DNA of 10,818 bases from Actinomycetes bacterium (GTDB lineage Bacteria; Actinomycetota; Actinomycetes; Actinomycetales; Cellulomonadaceae). The stretch's first letter is position 1. Each line of letters begins with the position of its first letter. Positions 1-5,381 of the stretch are shown piece after piece. The translations under genes were made by a program, and so were the position numbers. Where the stretch lies: positions 1 to 10,818 of the forward strand of contig JAEYXM010000036.1 of assembly GCA_023428465.1 (NCBI GenBank). Reading direction: 5' to 3'. The notes below the pieces were generated by a model, which ran no database searches, was not told where the DNA came from, and saw only the letters and a list, made by a program, of their open reading frames with translations.

Positions 1-1
1 G

Positions 2-133
2 CACGCCACGGGCGATGGCGAGGCCATGGCCTTCGTGAGCGCGTACCTCTTCTCGCCCGACGCCGCCGACTACGTGCGGCGCGAGGAGCCCGGCTGGGAG
101 GAGTGGTTGCGGGGCCTGCCGCTGACGGGCTGA
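2..133 (+). CDS. C-terminal end of an unidentified protein (5' truncated)
   Basis: The reading frame is open from the window edge and ends at TGA 131-133, giving 43 residues of a gene that starts upstream of the window. The visible tail is acidic and aromatic (GDGEAMAFVSAYLFSPDAAD, then VRREEPGWEEWL) and soluble in character, with no membrane segment. I do not recognise the family. The composition and absence of stops in this frame support a real coding end, but so short a piece proves little. It converges on the esterase gene, whose stop is 82 bases further on. Confidence 0.5.
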   Translation, partial: HATGDGEAMAFVSAYLFSPDAADYVRREEPGWEEWLRGLPLTG

Positions 134-147
134 ACGACGCATCCGCA

Positions 148-160
148 GGGAGCGACTCCC
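148..160. terminator. Short GC hairpin between convergent genes
   Basis: GGGAG-CGA-CTCCC forms a 5 bp stem with a 3-base loop, 15 bases after the upstream plus-strand stop codon. There is no T-tract, so it is at best a weak or factor-assisted terminator. The rest of 134-215 shows only GC-rich sequence, including a GGCCT-C-AGGCC dyad (212-222) that overlaps the esterase stop codon. Confidence 0.25.
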
Positions 161-215
161 GACGAGGCGCGTCCCGCACCGCGGGGTACGGCCTGCCTGG
201 CGGCCCGGGGCGGCC

Positions 216-1529
216 TCAGGCCCCCGTGCAGGCGAGCGTCGGCGTCGGCGGCGTGCCGTTGCCGAGGAGGCCGAACGTCGCGGTGCCGCCCGCAGCCAGG
301 CGACCGTTCCAGTCGACGTTGCCGACGACGATGCGGCCGTTCTGGGCGGACAGGGTCCCGTTCCAGACCTGCGCGACGGTCTCACCGGACGGCGTCCAGG
401 TGACGCTCCACGATGTCGTCGGCGCGCCGGCCTTCACCGTCACCTCGGCCTGGTAGCCGCCGGGCCAGGCGTTCACGGTGCGGTACGTGGCGGTGCACGT
501 GTCGCCCGGGGGCGGGGTGGTCGGGTCCGGCGTCGGCGTCGGCGTCGGGTCGGGCGTGGGCGTGGGCGTGGGGTCCGGCGTGGGCGTGGGCGTGGGGTCC
601 GGCGTCGGGGTGGGGGTGGGGTCCGGTGTCGTGGACGTCAGGGACGTGAAGAAGCTCCAGATCTCGCCCGGCACCCAGGACTGCCACTGGCCGCGGTCCC
701 GCGGGTCCCACTGGTGCCCGCTGTCGGAGGCGAGCCACACGACCGGGTAGCCGTCCTGGCACGTGTACTCGGTGCGGGTGTGCGTGCCGCTGCCGGGTGC
801 CGGCTCGGTCGCCTGCCTCGCCTGGCAGCCGTTCGTCCGCAGGGCCCGGTCCCGCAGCGAGCGTCCCTGCGCGATGTTCAGGACGTCGTCGACGACGCCG
901 TGGGAGCCGAGGTAGGCGATGGGTTGCGTGCCTCCGGCGCACCCGGAGAGCTGCGCGCCGTTCAGGACGGCCACGCCGCGGAAGACGTCGGCCCGCGCGC
1001 ACGCCAGGGCGTTGCTCATGCCGCCGCCGTAGCTGAAGCCCGTCGCGAACCGCTGCGTCGTGTCGACGCAGAGTGCCGACTCCACGGCGCGCAGCACGTC
1101 GTCGATGAACGTGACGTCGCGCCCGCCGCTGTTCGGCCAGGCGTTGTCGATGCCCTGGGGCGCCACGAAGATCGTGCTGTTGCTCGCGAGCGGCTTGAGT
1201 CCGTAGAAGCCCTGGTTCACGACGTCGGCGGACGTGCCGTGCCACCAGTGCAGCCCGACGACGAGACGGTAGGCACGGCTCGGGTCGTAGTTCGCGGGCA
1301 CGTCGAGCCGGAAGGTGCGTGCCTGGCCGCCGCTCGTGATCGTGTGCTGGCCGGACGCCAGGCCTGCGGGCTTGCCGCAGCCGCCCGTGACGGCCGTCGC
1401 GACGGGGGACTGGGCGGTGACCACGCCGGTCGTGGCCGAGGCGGCCGCGGTCAGGCCACCGAGCGCGAGAGCTGCCGCCGCCGCGGTGGCGAGAAGGCCC
1501 CGCACCGGTCGTGAGGTGAGGTGTCGCAC
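216..1529 (-). CDS. Secreted feruloyl esterase (CE1-type) with C-terminal CBM2
   Basis: This 437-residue protein probably cleaves ferulate esters from arabinoxylan outside the cell. A signal peptide spans about residues 1-32 (Arg-rich start, then an Ala/Leu core). The catalytic alpha/beta hydrolase domain spans about 50-298. It has an oxyanion-side HWWHGT (94-99), nucleophile elbow GFSYG with Ser166, probable acid Asp214 in HGVVDDVLN, and probable base His272 in SGHQW. The wording around the elbow and SGCAGGTQPIAY closely follows known type C/D feruloyl esterases. A Pro-Thr-Asp linker (301-341) leads to a CBM2 (about 345-437) with flanking Cys345 and Cys434 and conserved Trp355, 374, 377, 389 and 407. 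The GTG start is supported by GGAGGAA at 1535-1541. PHB depolymerase or acetylxylan esterase are related alternatives; only the substrate is uncertain. Confidence 0.9.
   Translation of the reverse strand: MRHLTSRPVRGLLATAAAAALALGGLTAAASATTGVVTAQSPVATAVTGGCGKPAGLASGQHTITSGGQARTFRLDVPANYDPSRAYRLVVGLHWWHGTSADVVNQGFYGLKPLASNSTIFVAPQGIDNAWPNSGGRDVTFIDDVLRAVESALCVDTTQRFATGFSYGGGMSNALACARADVFRGVAVLNGAQLSGCAGGTQPIAYLGSHGVVDDVLNIAQGRSLRDRALRTNGCQARQATEPAPGSGTHTRTEYTCQDGYPVVWLASDSGHQWDPRDRGQWQSWVPGEIWSFFTSLTSTTPDPTPTPTPDPTPTPTPDPTPTPTPDPTPTPTPDPTTPPPGDTCTATYRTVNAWPGGYQAEVTVKAGAPTTSWSVTWTPSGETVAQVWNGTLSAQNGRIVVGNVDWNGRLAAGGTATFGLLGNGTPPTPTLACTGA
510..629 (-). repeat. 24-bp tandem repeat encoding the Pro-Thr linker
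   Basis: About four to five near-identical 24 bp units encode DPTPTPTP blocks inside the feruloyl esterase gene. They form the flexible, probably glycosylated spacer between the catalytic domain and the CBM2. Copies differ mostly at synonymous positions, and slippage here would change linker length in frame. Confidence 0.85.
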
Positions 1530-1606
1530 GTCGATTCCTCCAGTCGGGATCCCCGGCCAGGCTGCCGGGCGCCCCGACGACGACGCCGGGGCCAGCGTCG
1601 CGACCG

Positions 1607-1648
1607 TATCTACATCGATGCAGGACGGGGAACGTCGTGAAACGGTTC
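1607..1648 (-). promoter_or_regulatory. Candidate promoter and LacI-type operator of the esterase gene
   Basis: On the minus strand, a -10-like TAGATA (1607-1612) lies 77 bases upstream of the GTG start, with no good -35. About 27 bases further upstream, GAACCGTTTC (1639-1648) fits GAANCGNTTC, the central-CG core typical of LacI/GalR family operators. Sugar-responsive LacI regulators commonly control polysaccharide-degradation genes in actinobacteria, but no such regulator gene is in the window, so the assignment is inference. Confidence 0.3.
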
Positions 1649-1667
1649 GGGCGGCAGACCGACCGGC

Positions 1668-2000
1668 TCAGGGCACGATCACGACCTCGCCCGCGCTGTG
1701 GCCGGACTCCACGAGGGCCATCGCCTCGGCGGCCCGGTCGAGCGGGAAGGTCGCCACCACGTTCGGGTCGACGAGCCCGTACGCGACCACGCCGGTGGTC
1801 TTCTCGAGCACGCCGGCCGCGCGTTCACGCCCGGAGCCGCCGAGCGCTGTGGCCGTGGCGGGCGCCGACGCGTCCAGGACCGTGTGCTCGGCGAAGGCGC
1901 CGAGCCCACGTGCGGGCGTACCGAGCACCTCGTCCCCGACGGCGAACAGTTCGACGCCCTCGCCGACCGCGGTCACGACGCCGGCTGCCTCGAGCCCCGG
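1668..2000 (-). pseudogene. Internally deleted MDR-family oxidoreductase remnant
   Basis: The minus-strand frame has both ends of a quinone oxidoreductase/zinc-independent alcohol dehydrogenase (MDR superfamily) fused in frame. PGLEAAGVV, VGDEVLG and GAFAEHTVLDAS come from the GroES-like N-terminal domain. FPLDRAAEAMALVESGHSAG plus EVVIVP is the family's usual C-terminus. The roughly 200 residues between them, including the whole Rossmann fold with its cofactor-binding glycines, are missing, and the first 50 or so residues are also gone. The frame stays open upstream into the ATPase gene, and the recognisable part begins directly beside the ATPase stop codon. The only starts are an internal GTG at 1976 and others inside the ATPase sequence, with no convincing ribosome-binding site. 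It cannot be a working dehydrogenase. It is intact as an open frame, so a small expressed protein is not excluded. Confidence 0.75.
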
Positions 2001-2001
2001 G

Positions 2002-3987
2002 TCAGGCGGCGCGCGCCGCGTCGGCGACGGCGGGCCGTGGTCCAGCAGGGGCGGCCGGGTCGGTGGGGCGCTCGGGGTCCGCGCGCCGGCGCAGCAGGCG
2101 CATCGCGTTCCCGATCACCACCAGTACAGACGCCTCGTGCACGAGCATGCCGATCGCCATCGTGACACCACCGGCGAAGACGCCGGCGAGCAGGGCGGCG
2201 ACGGTCAGCAGGGCGATCGCGATGTTCTGCCGCATGACAGCCACGGTCCGCCGGGCCAGCGACACGGCCTGCGGCAGCTTCAGCAGGTCGTCATGCATGA
2301 GTGCGATGTCGGCGGTCTCGATCGCGACACCGGTCCCGGCGGCGCCCATGGCCACCCCGATGTCCGCGGCCGCGAGCGCCGGGGCGTCGTTGACGCCGTC
2401 GCCGACCATTGCGACCGTGTGGCCCGCGGCCTGGAGGTCGGCCACCGCGGCCAGCTTGTCCTCGGGCAGCAGCCCGGCCCGGACGTCGTCGACACCCACC
2501 TGGGCGGCGACGGCCTGGGCGACCGCTCGGGCGTCACCGGTGAGCATGACGACCTGCCGCACACCTGCGGCGTGCAGGCGCTCGACCATGGCAGGCGCGT
2601 CGGCACGCACGCGGTCGGCGACCGCGACGACGCCGATCACCCGGCCGTCGAGGGCGACCACCATGGGCGTGCGGCCGCCGGCGGCGAGCCGGTCGACGAC
2701 GGCGGCCGCCCCGCCGTCGTCGGCGATGCCCTCGGTGGCGAGCATCGACAGGTTGCCCACGCTCACCCGGCGGCCGTCGATCGTGGCGACGATGCCCTTG
2801 CCCGGGACGGGCTCGGTGTGGGTGGGCAGGCCGGTGACGACCAGTCCCTCCGCGGTGGCGGCGTCGACGATCGGCCGGGCGAGCGGGTGCTCCGAGCCGG
2901 CCTCGGCGCGCGCGGCCCACCCCAGCACGTCGGCCCGCGTGAGTGCCGGATCCAGCACGACGACGTCGGTGAGCTGCGGGCGGCCCTCCGTGAGCGTGCC
3001 CGTCTTGTCGAGCGCGACGGCGGAGATGCGCGCCGACGCTTCGAGGTACTCCCCGCCCTTGACGAGGATGCCGTCCTTGGCTCCGCGCCCGATGCCGGCG
3101 ACGATCGCCACGGGGATCGAGATGACCAGGGCACCCGGGCAGCCGATGACCAGCAGGGTCAGGGCGAGCCCGACGTCGCGGGTGAGGAGCCCGGTGACCA
3201 GGGCGAGCACGATGATCCCGGGCGTGTACCAGCGGGCGAACCGTTCCAGGAACGTCTGGGTGCGGGCCTTCGCGTCCTGCGCCTCCTCCACGCGGTGGAT
3301 GATCCGGGCGAGGGTCGTGTCGGCGCCCACACCGGTGGCTCGGACCTGGAGGAACCCGCCGGCCGAGACCGTGCCGGCGAACACGCGGTCGCCCTCGGTC
3401 TTCTCCGCAGGGATCGACTCACCGGTGATGGACGCCTCGTCGAGCGCGCCGGTGCCGCCGGTCACGACGCCGTCGACCGGCACCTTGGCGCCGTTCTTGA
3501 CGAGCACGGTCTCGCCGACGGCGACGGCCGCGGCGGTCACCTCGACCTGCGCGCCGTCGCGCAGCACGATCGCGGTGTCCGGGGCCACGGCGACCAGCTC
3601 GGCGAGCGCGGACCGGGTCTTGTTGACCGTGGCAGCCTCCAGCGCGTGCCCGACGGCGAACAGGAAGGTCACCGCGGCGGCCTCCCAGTACTCGCCGATG
3701 ACGAGCGCGCCGATGGCGGCGATCGTCACGAGCAGCTCGATCGCCACCATCCGCACGGCGAGTGCCCGCGCCGCGCGGACGGCGATGCGGTACCCGGCCA
3801 GCACGGCCGCCGCGGACATGACGACGTCGGACGCGAGGAGCAATCCCGCACCGTCGCCTGCCCGGCCGGTCTCGTGGCCGCCGGTGAACGGGTTGGCGCC
3901 CACCGCGAACGAGAGCGCGGCGGCGACGGCGATGAGCAGGCCCGCGCCGGCGGGGATCGCCCATGGGCCGCGCCACCAGTGGTTCAC
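2002..3987 (-). CDS. P1B-type heavy-metal transporting ATPase with CPG motif
   Basis: This 661-residue membrane ATPase moves a metal ion across the cytoplasmic membrane. Visible parts in order: TM pairs at about 12-31/47-66 and 82-96/100-116; actuator loop TGES (188-191); TM5 at about 253-270; TM6 with CPG at 283-285; phosphorylation site DKTGT with Asp327; P1B HP signature His367-Pro368; hinge GDGVND (529-534); and two final TMs (585-602, 605-630) with His617-Glu618 in the last. CPC is the usual TM6 ligand motif in Cu and Zn/Cd pumps and SPC in the P1B-4 group; CPG differs from all of these. The HE in TM8 resembles the HEGGT motif of P1B-4 pumps. No N-terminal metal-binding domain is present; the neighbouring HMA protein may supply it. 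The GTG start has AGAGGAA at 3994-4000. Metal specificity cannot be read from the sequence. Confidence 0.92.
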   Translation of the reverse strand: MNHWWRGPWAIPAGAGLLIAVAAALSFAVGANPFTGGHETGRAGDGAGLLLASDVVMSAAAVLAGYRIAVRAARALAVRMVAIELLVTIAAIGALVIGEYWEAAAVTFLFAVGHALEAATVNKTRSALAELVAVAPDTAIVLRDGAQVEVTAAAVAVGETVLVKNGAKVPVDGVVTGGTGALDEASITGESIPAEKTEGDRVFAGTVSAGGFLQVRATGVGADTTLARIIHRVEEAQDAKARTQTFLERFARWYTPGIIVLALVTGLLTRDVGLALTLLVIGCPGALVISIPVAIVAGIGRGAKDGILVKGGEYLEASARISAVALDKTGTLTEGRPQLTDVVVLDPALTRADVLGWAARAEAGSEHPLARPIVDAATAEGLVVTGLPTHTEPVPGKGIVATIDGRRVSVGNLSMLATEGIADDGGAAAVVDRLAAGGRTPMVVALDGRVIGVVAVADRVRADAPAMVERLHAAGVRQVVMLTGDARAVAQAVAAQVGVDDVRAGLLPEDKLAAVADLQAAGHTVAMVGDGVNDAPALAAADIGVAMGAAGTGVAIETADIALMHDDLLKLPQAVSLARRTVAVMRQNIAIALLTVAALLAGVFAGGVTMAIGMLVHEASVLVVIGNAMRLLRRRADPERPTDPAAPAGPRPAVADAARAA

Positions 3988-4029
3988 GTCGGGTTCCTCT
4001 CGGTCAGGGTCGGCGGGCTCTTGGCGGGG

Positions 4030-4269
4030 TCAGAACGCGGCGAGCGTCGCCCGGTACCCGGCCCGGCCGATCTCGGCGACGATGTCGTCGGTCGTGGTGC
4101 GGGTGGCGTCGTGGTCGACCTCGACGCGGGCGGAGGCGAACTTCACGGCGACTGCCTGCACGCCGGGCAGGCGGCCGACCTGCTTCTCGATCTTGGTCAC
4201 GCAGGAGGGGCAGCTGAAGCCCTCGGCGCGGAAGACGGAGTGGGTCGTGGTCCCGGGGGTGGTGGTCAT
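4030..4269 (-). CDS. HMA-domain metal-binding protein (metallochaperone-like)
   Basis: This 79-residue soluble protein consists of one heavy-metal-associated domain. The metal loop GFSCPSCVTKIEKQVGRLPG has Cys20 and Cys23 in CxxC spacing, followed by the usual amphipathic helix, and GYRATL closes the fold. It likely binds a soft metal ion in the cytoplasm and delivers it to the ATPase 42 bases downstream, which lacks its own HMA domain; many related pumps carry this domain fused at the N-terminus. ATG at 4267-4269 is preceded by GAAGGA (4278-4283). The gene is first in the operon and is divergent from the Crp/Fnr-type gene. Confidence 0.88.
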   Translation of the reverse strand: MTTTPGTTTHSVFRAEGFSCPSCVTKIEKQVGRLPGVQAVAVKFASARVEVDHDATRTTTDDIVAEIGRAGYRATLAAF

Positions 4270-4322
4270 CGTGCACGTCCTTCTGGCTCGGTCCCAGGGG
4301 CATCCCTGTGGGGTGTGCGATC

Positions 4323-4328
4323 AACCTA
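4323..4328 (-). promoter_or_regulatory. Candidate -10 element of the HMA-ATPase operon
   Basis: TAGGTT on the minus strand fits the actinobacterial TANNNT pattern and would place transcription start near 4316, 47 bases upstream of the HMA start codon. The -35 region is poor (TTGCCG at 15 bp spacing), as expected of an activator-dependent promoter. The dyad at 4340-4375 overlaps the -35 position. Confidence 0.4.
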
Positions 4329-4339
4329 TGCGGCGCCTG

Positions 4340-4375
4340 CGTGCGGCAACATGACGGCCGTCAATCAGCCGCACG
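4340..4375. promoter_or_regulatory. Concentric dyad with FNR-type box between divergent genes
   Basis: A perfect 12 bp palindrome, TGACGGCCGTCA (4352-4363), lies exactly centred inside an 8 bp inverted repeat, CGTGCGGC (4340-4347) and GCCGCACG (4368-4375). The common centre is between 4357 and 4358. The core fits the FNR-type layout TTGAC-N4-GTCAA with one outer mismatch. Relative to the predicted operon start near 4316 the centre is at about -41.5, the standard class II activator position. The likely binder is the adjacent Crp/Fnr-type protein, whose recognition helix is FNR-like. The binding is inference. Confidence 0.6.
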
Positions 4376-4408
4376 TTCCCTGACCTGCGACGACACCGAG
4401 GCCACGGC

Positions 4409-4414
4409 TACCCT
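4409..4414 (+). promoter_or_regulatory. Candidate -10 for a leaderless Crp/Fnr transcript
   Basis: TACCCT (TANNNT pattern) ends seven bases before the A of the ATG at 4421, and no Shine-Dalgarno sequence precedes that ATG. This is the arrangement of leaderless mRNAs common in actinobacteria. No clear -35 is visible. Confidence 0.35.
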
Positions 4415-4420
4415 GACCGC

Positions 4421-5194
4421 ATGAGCCAGCGGCGCCCGTCGGCCGAGGGACGGCGCACCATCCCGCTGCGGGAGGTGACGCTGCCGCACCAGTGCCCGCG
4501 CCCCGTGCGGATGCACGTCCTCGCGCGGGCGCCCTACTTCCTCGGGCTCGGCGAGGCGGAGCTCGACGTCGTCGACCGGCGCATGCGGACGATGTCGGTG
4601 CCGGCGGGCGGCTACCTCTACCACGCGGGTGACCGCGCGGACGCGCTCTACGTGGTGGCCGAGGGGAGCGTGAAGGTCGCCCAGGTCACCGCGGGCGGGA
4701 CTGAGACCGTGACGGACATCCTGGTGCCAGGCGAGCTGTTCGGCGCGATGGGGACCCTGGGGGAGCCGTACCACCTGCAGTCGGCGTCCGCGCTGGTTGC
4801 CACGTGCGCGTTGCGGATCGACCAGGACGCCTTCCGGGAGGTGCTGGCCATGTACCCGCGCGTCGGGCTGCGGGTGCTCGACGACGTCGCGGCACGCCTG
4901 GCCAGGGCCCACTCCGACATCGGCGGGCAGACGACCGACACGGTGCCGCAGCGGGTCGCGACGGCGTTGCTGCGCCTGGCGGACAAGCTCGGCGAGGACC
5001 GCGGGCCCGACGGAGTGCTCCTGGAGGTGCCCCTGTCCCGTGCGGACCTGGCGGGCCTCGCCCGGTCGACGCCGGAGTCGGTCTCCCGCGTGATGAGCCG
5101 CTGGAAGAAGGACGGCGTGATCGCCTCCGGGCGGCGCTGGACGGCGCTGCTGGACCGGCAGCGGCTCGAGGACGAGGTCGCCGGGATCGGCTGA
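4421..5194 (+). CDS. Crp/Fnr-family transcriptional regulator
   Basis: This 257-residue cytoplasmic regulator has a cyclic-nucleotide-binding-type beta-roll (about 38-140; GGYLYHAGDRADALYVVAEG and VPGELFGAMGTLG are diagnostic), a dimerisation helix (about 141-168) and a winged helix-turn-helix (about 175-245). The recognition helix TPESVSRVMSRW has Glu219, Ser222 and Arg223 in the E-x-x-S-R pattern of FNR rather than the R-E-x-x-x-R of CRP. The beta-roll lacks the Arg-Ser pair that binds cAMP phosphate. Only Cys25 in the N-terminal extension and Cys129 are present, so a four-Cys FNR-like iron-sulfur cluster is not supported; redox, metal or other sensing is open. It is divergent from the HMA-ATPase operon with a shared FNR-type box, so it probably regulates that operon. 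Met31 is an alternative start, but the upstream -10 favours 4421. Confidence 0.88.
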   Translation: MSQRRPSAEGRRTIPLREVTLPHQCPRPVRMHVLARAPYFLGLGEAELDVVDRRMRTMSVPAGGYLYHAGDRADALYVVAEGSVKVAQVTAGGTETVTDILVPGELFGAMGTLGEPYHLQSASALVATCALRIDQDAFREVLAMYPRVGLRVLDDVAARLARAHSDIGGQTTDTVPQRVATALLRLADKLGEDRGPDGVLLEVPLSRADLAGLARSTPESVSRVMSRWKKDGVIASGRRWTALLDRQRLEDEVAGIG

Positions 5195-5225
5195 CCGGTC
5201 TACCCGTCCAGCAGCGCCCCCCACC

Positions 5226-5315
5226 GCAGAACGCGGCGTCCGGTGCAGAACGCGGCGCCGGGTGCAGAACGCGGCGCTCGGAGGGCCGCGTTCTGCAACG
5301 ACGGCCGCGATCTGT
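5226..5315. repeat. 19-bp-period array: three direct and two inverted copies
   Basis: GCAGAACGCGGCG occurs exactly at 5226-5238, 5245-5257 and 5264-5276, a strict 19 bp period with variable spacers. Its complement GCCGCGTTCTGC follows at 5285-5296, and a 10/12 match, GCCGCGATCTGT, at 5304-5315, again 19 bp on. The element lies between two convergent genes and has near mirror symmetry. Confidence 0.85.
5264..5296. terminator. 12-bp stem hairpin, possible bidirectional terminator
   Basis: The third direct copy (5264-5275) and the first inverted copy (5285-5296) form a perfect 12 bp stem with a 9-base loop. It sits 70 bases after the Crp/Fnr stop and downstream of the convergent 1347-residue gene. 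There is no T-tract on either strand, so termination is inferred only from position and stem strength. Confidence 0.4.
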
Positions 5316-5332
5316 GGCGGACGATGATCGGC

Positions 5333-5381
5333 GATACGCCACGATCGGGACCGACGGCGACGGCGCAGCTCGTGGCGTATC
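5333..5381 (-). terminator. 12-bp inverted repeat at the stop codon of the large gene
   Basis: GATACGCCACGA (5333-5344) and TCGTGGCGTATC (5370-5381) are perfect complements separated by 25 bases. The right arm includes part of the large gene's stop codon (5380-5382), so the hairpin would form at the mRNA end. There is no T-tract; it could be a terminator or an mRNA-stabilising 3' structure. Confidence 0.35.

Noticed and set aside
103..456. 117-residue plus-strand frame at the left edge
   Set aside because: It starts inside the partial plus-strand gene in another frame and runs antisense into the CBM2-coding end of the esterase.
1315..4383. 1022-residue open frame on the plus strand opposite the ATPase operon
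   Set aside because: It is antisense to clear ATPase and HMA genes with diagnostic motifs. Its translation is low-complexity Gly/Asp/His/Arg/Val with no domain, as GC-rich antisense frames give.
5226..5315. CRISPR array
   Set aside because: Repeat cores of 13 bp with 6 bp spacers and inverted copies do not fit CRISPR repeats or spacers, and no cas genes are nearby.
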